Shown in pieces: positions 17,279 to 28,100 of a DNA stretch of 64,000 nt. This DNA is from HK1 sp965220535 (lineage in GTDB: Bacteria > Pseudomonadota > Gammaproteobacteria > HK1). The stretch is from positions 4,030,001-4,094,000 of the forward strand of contig OZ244833.1 of NCBI GenBank assembly GCA_965220535.1, written 5' to 3'. The notes under the pieces are model-generated. The model was given only the letters and a program-made list of their open reading frames with translations, ran no database searches and was not told where the DNA came from. Both the position numbers and the translations under genes were made by a program. Each line of letters starts with the position of its first letter. The first letter of the stretch is position 1.

Positions 17279-17903
17279 CAATGTCCGCTACCAAAGCGCT
17301 TTGGCCGCGTTGGAACTTGCAAAGCGGGCGCAAGATCGAGCCGAGCGAGCCGACGAGGCGAAGGGCGATGCGAAGCCCCGGGTCATCCTCGACGAGCGCT
17401 CCCCGCGCGGCCTTTTGACCTTGCGCGGCGATGCCGCCGACGCGAAGTTCAAAAAAGCGGTGCACGCCGTGTTGAAGATCGAGCCCATCGCCGAGCCCCT
17501 GACATCGCAAAAACAAGGCGATGTAAATCTGCTATGGCTAGGCCCCGATGAATGGCTGATCACCGCCCCGGAGCCGGCGATCGAGGAGATCGAAGAGGCC
17601 TTGCGCGCCAAACTCGAGGATTTGCCGGCGGCTCTTTGCGATATTTCCCATTCCCGCACGATCATCGGCGTTTCCGGCCCCGCCGCCTACGATGTGATCG
17701 CCAAAGGCTGCCCGCTCGATCTGCATCCCCGCGAATTCCCCACCGGCAACTGCGCCCAATCCCGTTTGGCTCGCTGCAATATCCTGATCCACCGCATCGA
17801 CGACGAGCCGACCTTCGAGATCCATGTCGCCCGCAGCTTCGCTCGCTACGCTTGGGAATGGCTCGAAGACGGCACCCGGGAATTCGAGGTACCGGCGGAT
17901 TGA
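17265..17903 (+). CDS. soxG: Sarcosine oxidase gamma subunit
   Basis: SoxG, 212 residues. The GTG start at 17265 is preceded by GGAGGG at 17253-17258 and overlaps the end of soxA. Typical features: LRGDAADAKFKKAVHAVL, VNLLWLGPDEWLITAPEPA, SHSRTIIGVSGPAAYDVIAK and the closing ARSFARYAWEWLED. It is a structural/assembly subunit of the oxidase. Last gene of the operon. Confidence 0.92.
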   Translation: MPAADNVRYQSALAALELAKRAQDRAERADEAKGDAKPRVILDERSPRGLLTLRGDAADAKFKKAVHAVLKIEPIAEPLTSQKQGDVNLLWLGPDEWLITAPEPAIEEIEEALRAKLEDLPAALCDISHSRTIIGVSGPAAYDVIAKGCPLDLHPREFPTGNCAQSRLARCNILIHRIDDEPTFEIHVARSFARYAWEWLEDGTREFEVPAD

Positions 17904-17953
17904 GTCCGCAAGATTTTCGCGGGACAAGTCGGTAGGGCATTCATTTTTCGAGC

Positions 17954-18097
17954 ATGCCTGATCCCGGCACCATCGTGGCCGAAACGGCGCGGACGATAGT
18001 GACCGTCGAAGACGCTCTCGCCCATGCATCCGAGTACATCGACGAACGGATAAACGAATACACATCGGAACCCCGGCGGGCAAGGACTCGACGATGA
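17954..18097 (+). CDS. Small hypothetical protein
   Basis: 47 residues, MPDPGTIVAETARTIVTVED and on to YIDERINEY. Its TGA overlaps the ATG of the next small ORF (ATGA). The overlap and regular codon use suggest a real small gene, probably from a mobile element. No family recognised. Confidence 0.4.
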   Translation: MPDPGTIVAETARTIVTVEDALAHASEYIDERINEYTSEPRRARTRR

Positions 18098-18261
18098 CCG
18101 ATCTCGTTTATAGAGAACAAGGCAAGACGGATTGGACGGTCCAGCACCACGGCACCGTCCGCGAGCGCATCGAAGCCCGCTTGCAAGTCGGATTCGTCAT
18201 CGACGAAGACGCGTCGATCGTCCACATCCACCCCGAAGAGAGACGGCTCCGCGCAAGGTGA
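18094..18261 (+). CDS. Small hypothetical protein
   Basis: 55 residues (MTDLVYREQGKTDWTVQHHG... to HIHPEERRLRAR), overlapping the previous small ORF by 4 bases. Mixed charged and hydrophobic composition consistent with a folded small protein. Function unknown. Confidence 0.4.
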   Translation: MTDLVYREQGKTDWTVQHHGTVRERIEARLQVGFVIDEDASIVHIHPEERRLRAR

Positions 18262-18317
18262 TCTTGGCTCGGTCGTTGTCCGAAGCCCTGACCGCTTAGC
18301 GCGAAAAGCAGGTGTGA

Positions 18318-18500
18318 ATGGAGATCCTGACCGCGGCCGAGCGCGATCGCCGCGCCAAGTTCGAAGGGGCCGAGTTGGTTTCGTCGGCAAAGAATTCGAT
18401 AAGACGGCAAGGGAACGATGATGATTCTTTGCAAGGGGGTCTTATTCAGATTCAGGTCTGTTCCGTTCATCGGGCCGATCGATTCCGAGGTTCAAGTTAA
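18318..18500 (+). CDS. Possible small ORF or remnant
   Basis: 60 codons. The first part (MEILTAAERDRRAKFEGAEL) looks coding, the remainder low-complexity and probably frameshifted. It may be a decayed member of the small-ORF run around it. Confidence 0.25.
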   Translation: MEILTAAERDRRAKFEGAELVSSAKNSIRRQGNDDDSLQGGLIQIQVCSVHRADRFRGSS

Positions 18501-18593
18501 GGTCAAATACGGAAACATGCGGCCAGAACCCGGCGGGGTGGGTTTCGATGCGATCGATAACAGGGTGCACGGTTCATCTACATCTTTATCGGT

Positions 18594-18779
18594 GTGCGCA
18601 TGTCCGTCGGACTGTTCTTTTCGGTTACTGATACGGTGGCCCAACATGATTCGTTCGCCGTCCGAGCGTTCGGTGATGGATACCGACATCACACGCTCGA
18701 GTTCGATACCCGCCGGCTGTACGACGGGCTGACCGATCTCTATGACCGGTGCGGATTGACCGTCAAGACCGTCAAATGA
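18594..18779 (+). CDS. Small hypothetical protein
   Basis: 61 codons ending GLTVKTVK, with an ATGA overlap to the following exported ORF. The segment RRLYDGLTDLYDRCG resembles a helical interface. No family recognised and composition is mixed, so this is tentative. Confidence 0.3.
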   Translation: MRMSVGLFFSVTDTVAQHDSFAVRAFGDGYRHHTLEFDTRRLYDGLTDLYDRCGLTVKTVK

Positions 18780-19048
18780 AAACTTGGATCGCCGGCATCG
18801 GGGGCATCGCTATCGGGGCCGCGCGCGTCGCTTGGACGGACGGGCGCCGGTCGTGCTTCGATCTCTATACCGATCTTTATCGACAGTGCGAGCGTCTGGT
18901 CGGTGAAGGTCCGCAGAATCGGTGCTACGAAACGGCCAAGGAAGCCGGGGTCGCAAACGAGTGCGATGCGCACTATCCCGAATGGCGAATAAAAGAAGGG
19001 CGCTTTTATTCGGAATCGGATTTGGAAGAAATGCGGAAGGGTCGATGA
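18776..19048 (+). CDS. Small exported or membrane-anchored Cys protein
   Basis: 90 residues. The N-terminus MKTWIAGIGGIAIGAARVAW forms a signal or single membrane segment, followed by a soluble part with four cysteines (SCFDLY, QCERL, RCYET, NECDAH), likely two disulfides if exported. It overlaps the preceding ORF by 4 bases. Not assigned to a family. Confidence 0.5.
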   Translation: MKTWIAGIGGIAIGAARVAWTDGRRSCFDLYTDLYRQCERLVGEGPQNRCYETAKEAGVANECDAHYPEWRIKEGRFYSESDLEEMRKGR

Positions 19049-19460
19049 GACCGAAAAACACTAAGAGCGCACAAGCGCGAGGATTTGCCGAGGCTTCCTT
19101 CCGATGGACCCTTCGAAGTTGTCGGGTGCCCGCTCGATCGATAGTTCCGCGTTCGCCACCGGTCGTTTGCGCCCGATCCCGCTTGCGCTCGCTGCAATAT
19201 TTTTGCCCGATGCATCGGCGATCATCGAAGCCATCGAAAGATAAGTCGCGCGCGGTTTCGCTCGCCATGTTCGGGCAGCTTCGAAGATAGCGCCCGGGAG
19301 TTCGAAAAGCAGCTGGATCGAGCCTGAACGACTTTCGCGGAACAGAAAAACATTAGAGAAGGTGCTTGCGAGAATTCACCGACAATTCATTCGGATGGAT
19401 GCCAAGCACGAAAACCACCAGACCCGCAAAAACCCCGAATCACGGAGGCCAAGGAATCGC
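19049..19460. other. Intergenic, nothing recognised
   Basis: No convincing gene. The frame of the next gene stays open upstream to 19362, but the start at 19461 is preferred because it creates a signal peptide. Confidence 0.4.
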
Positions 19461-20981
19461 ATGAAAATCAAGATCGGATTCATCGCTTGCATTGCCGCTT
19501 TGGTTTTGCATACACCCTTGATCCAGGCGAAAGAAGTCGATATCACCTTGTTGCTGGTTTCGGATATCTATCGCATGAAGAGCGAGAACGATCGCGGCGG
19601 TTTTGCCAAAGCCGCTGCCGTCGTGCGCCAAGAGCGCGCTCGCAACGATCGGATGCTTTATATCCACGCCGGCGACACACTCTCTCCTTCGGTGATGAGC
19701 GGTATCGACGAAGGAGCGCATGTCATCGAGTTGCTCAATCTCGCACCCCCCGATATTTTCGTCCCCGGCAATCATGAATTCGATTTCGGCCCCGAACGCT
19801 TCGAAGAACTCGTCCTCGAAAGGCTCGACAGCGAAATCATCGGCGCCAATATTCGCGACGGGCAAGGTCGGCGTCGTTCGGGGATCGACGATTATCGAAT
19901 CCATGAATTCGACGGCCTCAAGATCGGGGTCTACGGTCTGATATCACCCGACGCCCGCATTTTCTCCTCCCCCGGCCCCGACTATTCGTTTTTGCCGATG
20001 GTGCCCGCCGCCCTCGAGACCGCCGAGAAGTTGAGGGCGCAAGGCGCCGATATCATCGTCGCCGTCGCTCATGCATCCTTCGCCGAAGACGATCGACTCA
20101 TGGCCGAGGCCAACGGGGCCATGGATATTCTGCTCAGCGGAGACGATCACGATCTCAGGCTCGAATTCGACGGCGAAACGGTCTTTGCCGAGACCCGATC
20201 CGATGCCGAATATATGGTCGCGATCGACCTAGCGATCGATATCGAAGAAAAGGATGGCGAGCGAAGAGTGCGCTGGTGGCCGAATTTCCGCATCGTCGAT
20301 ACCGCCGACTATCCCGCCGATCCTGAAACCGAGGCTTTGTCGCAAACCTATCTTGCCCGGATAGAGACCGAAATGAACAAGGTCATCGGCAGCACCGCCG
20401 TGGCGATGGACACTCGTCGCGTCACGATAAGAAGGCGGGAAGCCACCTTCGGCAATCTGCTGACCGACGCCATGCGCGCTTTTTTCGAGACCGATGTCGC
20501 CATCGCCAACGGCGGGGGGATCCGCGCCGGTAGGGAGTATCCCGCCGGGGCCGATCTGACCCGGCGCGATATCTTCGAGGAATTGCCCTTCGGCAATTAT
20601 CTGGTCGGGGTGCGATTGTCGGGGGCGGATCTGCTGGCGGCTCTCGAAAACGGCGTTTCGCGGGTCGAGGACGGCGCCGGTCGCTTCCCTCATGTATCGG
20701 GACTCGTGATGGATGTCGACTCTTCCAAGCCCGCCGGGGAACGCGTGTCGAACGTCAAGGTCGGCGGTAGGCTTCTTGATAAAAACGCTTTTTACAGCGT
20801 GGCGACGAACGACTTCATGTTGCGCGGAGGCGATGGCTACAAACCCTTGTCCGCCGGCGAAACGATCTTCGACGCCGACGACAGCGATCTGATCACCTCG
20901 ATCTTGATCGAATTCATCCGCGCCAACAGCCCCGTGGCCCCGAAGATAGAAGGGCGGATCAACCTGATCCAAGCCAAATAG
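19461..20981 (+). CDS. Exported 5'-nucleotidase/metallophosphatase-like protein with altered ligands
   Basis: 506 residues. The signal peptide MKIKIGFIACIAALVLHTPL...QA is followed by a calcineurin-type phosphatase domain and a 5'-nucleotidase C-terminal domain (NLLTDAMRAFFETDVAIANG, then FEELPFGNYLVGVRLSGADL, and VATNDFMLRGGDGY). Conserved pieces HAGDTLSPS, GNHEFDFG and AVAHASF are present. However, the first metal motif, normally D-x-H, reads SDIY, and the G-H-x-H motif reads SGDDHD. Two metal-binding His are therefore replaced. It may be inactive, use a different metal, or act as a binding protein. The usual role would be periplasmic nucleotide or sugar-nucleotide hydrolysis. Confidence 0.82.
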   Translation: MKIKIGFIACIAALVLHTPLIQAKEVDITLLLVSDIYRMKSENDRGGFAKAAAVVRQERARNDRMLYIHAGDTLSPSVMSGIDEGAHVIELLNLAPPDIFVPGNHEFDFGPERFEELVLERLDSEIIGANIRDGQGRRRSGIDDYRIHEFDGLKIGVYGLISPDARIFSSPGPDYSFLPMVPAALETAEKLRAQGADIIVAVAHASFAEDDRLMAEANGAMDILLSGDDHDLRLEFDGETVFAETRSDAEYMVAIDLAIDIEEKDGERRVRWWPNFRIVDTADYPADPETEALSQTYLARIETEMNKVIGSTAVAMDTRRVTIRRREATFGNLLTDAMRAFFETDVAIANGGGIRAGREYPAGADLTRRDIFEELPFGNYLVGVRLSGADLLAALENGVSRVEDGAGRFPHVSGLVMDVDSSKPAGERVSNVKVGGRLLDKNAFYSVATNDFMLRGGDGYKPLSAGETIFDADDSDLITSILIEFIRANSPVAPKIEGRINLIQAK

Positions 20982-21090
20982 TCGACAAATAACAGGTTTT
21001 TTGCTCTCGTTATCGCTTCGGGGCAAAGCGAAAGCGGCGAAAGCGGTATCGGTCCGCGCACTGTCGGCGAGGGGATGAAAGAGACATACG

Positions 21091-21408
21091 ATGAGCGACC
21101 TGACCCCCGAAGTACAGGCACGGGTGCGATGGTTGCGCCTGCGCGATGCCCTCGCAGACGATGCAAGGGGGCAGATGGTAGAGGTGCGCCGGGCGAGCGA
21201 TGAGCTGCTGGAAATCGTCAGCGAGGGTGCACGCCTAGGGTGCGATGTCGATACCCTCGCCCAAGTGCAGTCCACCCTTGCCCTGTGCGTCGATGCGATG
21301 CAGCGTGCAAGCGATGGCATTGCGTCCACCCCGAAGGAGGATACCGATATTACCCACATCATGGCTGCCTACGATGCGCACGCGCAGGAGATGGACGATG
21401 ATAAATAG
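21091..21408 (+). CDS. Small protein of the ankyrin-linked pair
   Basis: 105 residues, soluble and mostly helical. The core reads GQMVEVRRASDELLEIVSEG, then ARLGCDVDTLAQVQSTLALC, and the end MAAYDAHAQEMDDDK. A homologue lies at 57460-57819 on the other strand and a C-terminal piece at 2264-2401. In the two longer loci the next gene is a secreted ankyrin ORF whose ATG overlaps this gene's end. Function unknown; the conserved pairing suggests that the two products work together. Confidence 0.6.
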   Translation: MSDLTPEVQARVRWLRLRDALADDARGQMVEVRRASDELLEIVSEGARLGCDVDTLAQVQSTLALCVDAMQRASDGIASTPKEDTDITHIMAAYDAHAQEMDDDK

Positions 21409-21665
21409 CAACCTGCCAGGGCGAGGGCTCGCCGGCGTATTCCTCGCGATGGTCGCTATCGGGGGTGCAAGCCTTCGATTTGCTAAATGATGCTGCTGCG
21501 TAAAGTGATATTGATGAGTTCGTGAAGTTGGTGGCAGTCGGGGCTGATGTCGATGCGAAGGATAAGGATGGCCATACGCTCTTGCTCTTGGCAAGCACGC
21601 GAGGGGCGAGTGAAGGCAATATCAAGGCTTTGGTCGATACCGGGGCTAAGGAGGGCAAGCCATGA
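21398..21665 (+). pseudogene. Frameshifted secreted ankyrin-repeat protein
   Basis: The reading starts MINSNLPGRGLAGVFLAMVA as a signal peptide. After ATCGGGGG the true frame shifts to GVQAFDLLNDAAA, meets a TAA, then continues SDIDEFVKLVAVGADVDAKD and KDGHTLLLLAS, an ankyrin repeat. The paralogue at 61675-62315 has the same order (signal, GVQAFGNLLHES, DEILKSVASG, ankyrin). The G-run here has 5 G where 4 would keep the frame. Overlaps the end of the preceding small gene. Confidence 0.65.
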
Positions 21666-21784
21666 CTGATATCTGCGCGTTATGCGGGGCAGAATATGAC
21701 CCCGAAGGGGATGTGCCAGACGACGAAGAACGACTCGAAAAAAGCCGATCCCGGGATGAAAAGGGCAGGCGGAAGGGTCATTGA
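21662..21784 (+). CDS. Small CxxC protein
   Basis: 40 residues, MTDICALCGAEYDPEGDVPD then a charged tail. Its ATG overlaps the stop of the ankyrin remnant (ATGA). Only one CxxC is present, so a metal site would require dimerisation. Not recognised. Confidence 0.35.
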   Translation: MTDICALCGAEYDPEGDVPDDEERLEKSRSRDEKGRRKGH

Positions 21785-22124
21785 AATTACCATCGATTCG
21801 TGGTATTGGTAACCCTTGATCGGTAGCGGAAAACCTCTTCGAGGGGAATCGCTGCAACCTCATACTGACTGCTCGAATGCCCCCGATACCGTTCGCCGAG
21901 CCCGTTGGAGACGAGGGCCGATGGATGATCTCGAAAGGCCGGCCGAAAAGGCTATCGAGATTGCCTCTGATTGGCACGAGGAAGGTTGAAAAGTCGAAGA
22001 GAAAATTCAAAGATGCGGGGGAATAAACGGCTCTTCCGAGTATGAAAATTCGCTCTTTCCTTCGGTGTTCTGCAAACGATTGGCAATCATGATCATTACA
22101 TCCCGGAAAATCAGGAGCCGAAAG
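21785..22124. other. Leader of the giant repeat gene
   Basis: No gene seen. The frame of the next gene stays open from a GTG at 22065, but the ATG at 22125 with AGGAG at 22113-22117 is the better start. Confidence 0.4.
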
Positions 22125-25100
22125 ATGGACACGTTTTTCCAATCGAGCGTTTTCCCGGCTTTTAAAAGATTCTTTCGGGCATTTGTCGAGCGAATTCATT
22201 CTATATTCCCGGGAGTCGAATCCCCGCTCGTCTTTGCAAAAACATCAGTCCATCATAAAGAGTACGAAGCCCTTTCCATTCGCAAGAAGAGTCGAGTCGT
22301 TCTTGCGATCTTTCTTGTTTTCGGGGCGTTATTGATTCTCTATATTCCTTCCGCCTTTGCGCAGGGCTTCGAGGTCAGACCCGGCTCGTTGACCATCGAC
22401 GAAGGTGAACGAGCCACCTTCGATTTGCGACTGACGACACCGCCATCGCATATTGTCAATGTCAAATTTTCTGTACCAGACTCGATTAGCCCCTTTCCGC
22501 TGACTCCCTACCCGAGGTTGTTGCCGTCCAGATTTTCTGGTATACAGATCGGAGCTGCCGGTCAGTCCGGAGGTCATCGCTGGAATGAATGGACTACGTT
22601 GACCGTTCTCGCGGACCATGACGATGACGTGAATCATGAAAATTTCGCTATTACCATTCGTGCGTCTAGTTCAGATAGTGGTTATAACGGCAAGACATCG
22701 CATGTCAATATCACCATCATCGACGACGATTTTGTTAAAGTCACTCCTAGAAGAACGCTGGAGATAGACGAGGGCAGTTCGGGGAGTTTCAACGTCAGCC
22801 TCGGCATCGTCCCGAGTGCGAACGTCACGGTTGAACTTATCAAGACGAACTCGGATATCACCCTCTCCCCGACTTTGTTGACTTTCACCCCCACGAACTC
22901 CAAGACCGAGCAATCGGTCACCGTCTCCGCCAGCCATGACAACGATAACACGAACGATACCGACACCATCACCCTGATCGCTCGGGGTCCGATAACCACT
23001 TTCGAGACGACGGTATCGGTCACCGTTACCGACGACGATATCCCGAGGTTCTTCGTGGACCCCACCTCGTTGACCATCACCGAAGGCGGACAAGCCACCT
23101 TCCGAGTGCGACCGGCGACCCGGCCCTCGGCGAATATGACGGTCAACCTGAGCGCCCCGGGCTCGTCGCTTACCATCAATCCGACCACGCTGGACTTCTA
23201 TCGATGGGGCTCGGATCACGGAAACGCTTGGAATCAATACAAGACGGTGACCGTTTCCGAACCCCAAGACGACGATAGCGCTGACGAAAGAGCCGTTATC
23301 AATATAAGAGGTGCGGGCGGGGATTATCAGGACAGAACTTCGCAAGTCAACGTCTCCGTCGAGGACGACGATACCCCGGGGTTCGACGTGAAAGAAGACT
23401 CGTTGACCATCATCGAAGGCGGACAAGCCACCTTCGAGGTGCGACTGACGACGTCGCCATCGGATCGTGTCCTAGTCTCATTTGCTGCACATCACTCGGA
23501 TATCACCTTGGATACCGACTCGGGTGCGTCGGGCAACCAAAATACGATTACTTTTATCAATTACAATCAGGCCCGGGCCATCGGAAGGGTTTACTGGAAT
23601 CAATACCAAAGGGTGACTCTTACCGCAGGCCATGACGATGATATGGATAACGAATCTTTCGGTGTTACCCTTTCCACGACGATTAGCCGAGATGATGGTT
23701 ATAAGGGCAAGTCAGCGAACATCAACAATATCACCCTCACCGACGACGATGTGATTGTCATCCCGTCGGGAACGCTGGAGATAGGCGAAGGCGGTTCGAA
23801 GAGCTTCAACGTCAGCCTCAATACCTCCCCGAGTTCGAACGTCACGATTTCCCTTGCGAAGACGAACTCGGATATTACCCTCTCTCCGACTTCGTTGACC
23901 TTCACCACCGAGAACTACTCGACCGCACAATCGGTCACCGTCTCCGCCGGCGAAGACGCCGACATCGCGCACGACTCCGATACCATCACCCTGACCGCTT
24001 CAGGCGGATACCTGACCGATGAAGACGAGACATACGCTTCGCCGGTGACGAAATCGGTCGCCGTCACCGACGACGATATCCCGAGGTTTTTCGTGGACCC
24101 CACCTCGTTGACCATCGCCGAAGGCGGACAAGCCACTTTCCGAGTGCGGCCGGCGACACGGCCCTCGGCGAATATGACGGTCAATCTGAGCGCCCCGGGC
24201 TCGTCGCTCACCATCGATCCGACCACGCTGAGATTCGATCGAGACGGCGAGGATTACCCTTGGGATGAATACAAGACGGTGACCGTTTCCGAACCCCAAG
24301 ACGGCGATAGCGCTGACGAAAGATCCCTTATCAATATCAGAGGTGTGGGCGGGGATTATCAGGACAAGACCTCGCAAGTCAACGTTAGCGTCGAGGACGA
24401 CGATATCCCGGGGTTCGTGGTGACCCCCACCTCGTTGACCATCGCCGAAGGCGGACAAGCCACCTTCAAGGTGCGACTGGCGACGTCGCCATCGGATCGT
24501 GTCCTGGTTTCACTTGCTGCACATAACTCGGATACCACCTTGGATACCGACCCGGGTGCGTCGGGCAACCAAAATACGATTACTTTCATCAATTACAGTC
24601 AGCCCTTGGTCGTCGGAAGGTCTTACTGGAATCAATACCGTACGGTGACCCTTAGCGCGGGCCATGACGCCGATTTCAATGACGAATCTTTCGGTGTTAC
24701 CATTTCCACGACGATTAGCAGAGATGATGCATATAAGGGCAAATCAGCGGGCGTCAGTATCACCATCACCGACGACGACGAACTGATTCAAATCATCCCT
24801 AAAGAAAGGCTGGAGATAGGCGAAGGCGGTTCGGGGACTTTCAACGTCAGACTCGGCGCCGCCCCGGATTCGAACATCACGGTTTCCCTTGCGAAGACGA
24901 ACTCGGATATCACCCTCTCTCCGACTGCGCTGACCTTCACCCCCACGAACTACTCGAACGAACAAACGGTCACCGTCACCGCCTCCGAAGACGCCGACCT
25001 CGCGCACGACTCCGACACCATCACCCTGTCCGCTTCGGGCGAGATAAACGCTCCTGCGGTGACGAAATCGGTCTTGGTTTTCGATAACGACAGTAACTCG

Positions 25101-28100
25101 GGTATCTTCGTGGACCCCGACTCGTTGACCATCGCCGAAGGCGGACAAGCCACCTTCCGAGTGCGACTGACGACGTCGCCATCGGATAATGTCCTCATCT
25201 CATTTTCTGTACCTGACTCGGATACCACCTTGGATACCAACCCGAATGCGTCGGGCAACCAAACTACATTTACTTTCATCAATAACAGTCAGTCCCCGAC
25301 CATCGGAAGGGCTTACTGGAATCAATACCAAACGGTGACCGTTTTCGCGGGTCATGACGCTGATGTGAATGACGAATCTTTCGTTATCAGCCTTGATACG
25401 ACGACTCGAGATAATACTTATCGGGGCAAGAGAGCGAGCGTCGATATTGCCATTACCGACGACGACAAGCCCTTGGGAACGATTCAAATCACGTCGGGAA
25501 CGCTGACGATAGACGAGGGCGGTTCGGGGACTTTCGATGTCAGCCTCAGTACCGCCCCGGGTTCGAACGTCACGGTTTCCCTTGCGAAGACGAATTCGGA
25601 TATCACCCTCTTACCGACTTCGCTGACCTTCACCCCCGAGAACTACTCGACCGCACAAACGGTCACCGTCTCCGCCGGCGAAGACACCGACATCGTGAAC
25701 GAATCCGACACCCTCACCCTGTCCGCTTCGGGCGGGATAAACGCTCCGCCGGTGACCAAATCGGTCTCCATCACCGATAACGATGCCCCTTCGGGAACCA
25801 TCGTTCTCTCAGATACACAGACGCTGACGATAGACGAGGGCGGCTCGGGGACTTTCGACGTCAGCCTCAGCGCCGCCCCGAACGCGAACGTCACGGTTTC
25901 CCTTGCGAAGACGAACTCGGATATCACCCTTTCCCCGACCTCGCTGACCTTCGATGCGTCGAACTATGGGACCGGACAAACGATCACCGTCTCCGCCGCC
26001 GAGGATACCGATGCCACGAACGATTCCGACACCATCACCCTGTCCGCCACGGGCGGCATCGATGCCGACGATGTGACGAAATCGGTCTCCGTCACCGATA
26101 ACGATACCCCTTCGGAAGCCATCGTTCTCTCCGATACGAATACGCTGAACATAACCGAGGGCGGCTCGGGGACCTTCTCCGTCAGCCTCAGCGCCGCCCC
26201 GAGCGCGAGCGGAACGGTCTCACTTACGAAGACGAACGCGGATATCACCCTTTTCCCGACCTCGCTGACCTTCGACGCGTCGAACTATGGGACCGGACAA
26301 ACGATCACCGTCACCGCCGCCGAGGATGCCGATAGCACGAACGAATCCGACACCATCATCCTGACCGCCACGGGAGGGATCAGCGCTTCGCCGGTGACGA
26401 AGTCGGTCTCCGTCAGCGATAACGATGCCCCTCCGGGAACCATCGTTCTCTCCGATACGAGGACGCTGAACATAGCCGAGGGCGGCTCGGGGACTTTCGA
26501 CGTCACCCTCAGCGCCGCCCCGAACGCGAATGTCACGGTTTCCCTTGAGAAGACGAACGCGGATATCACCCTTTCCCCGACCTCGCTGACCTTCGACGCG
26601 TCGAACTATAGGGCCGGACAAAGGGTCACCGTCTCCGCCGCCGAGGATGCCGATAACACGAACGATTCCGACACCATCACCCTGTCCGCCACGGGCGGCA
26701 TCGATGCCGACGATGTGACCAAATCGGTCTCGGTTACCGATAACGATGCCCCGTCGGGAACCATCGTTCTCTCCGATACGAATACGCTGAACATAACCGA
26801 GGGCGGCTCGGGGACTTTCAGGGTCAGTCTCAGCACCGCACCGAGTGACGACGTCAGGGTTTCTCTTTCGAAGACGAACTCGGATATCACCCTCTCCCCG
26901 ACTTCGCTGATCTTCACATCCGACGACTACGCAATCGTGCGATCGGTCTTGGTTTCGGCGAAAGAGGATGACGACGCCACGGACGACACCGACACGATCA
27001 CCCTCGTCGCATCGGGAGGAATCGACGCCCCGGAGGCGACGAAATCGCTCTCCGTCACCGATAACGACGAGAAACCCTCGGGAAGCATCGTTCTCGACCC
27101 GTCGGGAACGCTGACGATAGACGAGGGCGGCTCGGGGACCTTGTCCGTCAGCCTCAGCGCCGCGCCGAATGCGGACGTGACGGTTTCTCTTAGGAAGACG
27201 AATGCGGATATCACCCTTGACCGGACCTCGTTGACCTTCGATGCTTCGAACTATGCGACGCCGCAGGATATTTCCGTTTCTGCCGCCGAAGACGAAGACG
27301 CCACCGACGACAGCGATGCCATCACCCTGTCCGCCGACGGCGGCATCATTGCCTCCGATGCGACCTCGGTGATCTCGGTGAACGACGACGAGGTCGTCGG
27401 AAGCATCGTCTTGGATTCCACGGAAACGCTGAACGTCGACGAGGGCGGCTACCGGGAGTTCACCGTCCGTCTCTCGACGGCGCCGAATAACGATGTGAAG
27501 GTCTCCTTGGGGAAGACGAACGCGGACGTGACTCTTTCTCCGGCCTCGCTGACCTTCACCGCATCGAATTATCGAACCGCGCAGACCGTCACCCTTACCG
27601 CCGCCCAAGACGACGACGCCGAAGACGATAGCGACATCATCACGATCGAAGCCGCCGGCGGCTTCATCGCTTCCGATGTGACCAAAGTGGTTTCGGTGGA
27701 TGACGACGAAGTCGCCGGAAGCATCATCCTTTCTCCCACGACAACGCTGGAAATCGCCGAAGGGGATTCGGCGGCTTTCTCCGTCAGTCTTTCGATCGCG
27801 CCGGTCAATGACGTTAGCGTCAACCTTTCGAAAACCAATGACGATATCGGCCTTTCCACGACCTCGTTGACCTTCACCGCATCGGATTGGGAGACGCCCC
27901 AAAGCGTTACCGTCTCCGCGGCCCAAGACGACGACGCCGCGAGCGAGAGCGATACCATCACTCTATCCGCCACCGGCGGCATCGTCGCCGACGCTGTCAT
28001 AAAAAGCGTCAGAGTTGCCGACGACGACGCCCCCTCGGGAACGATATCGACGGATCCCGCCACGCTGTCTTTGAACGAAGGCGAATCGACGAATCTCACC

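Noticed and set aside
26220..27926. 568-codon minus-strand frame inside the giant gene
   Set aside because: Arises from the repeated, GC-rich third positions of the Calx-beta repeats; low-complexity Arg/Gly composition with no start region or family features.
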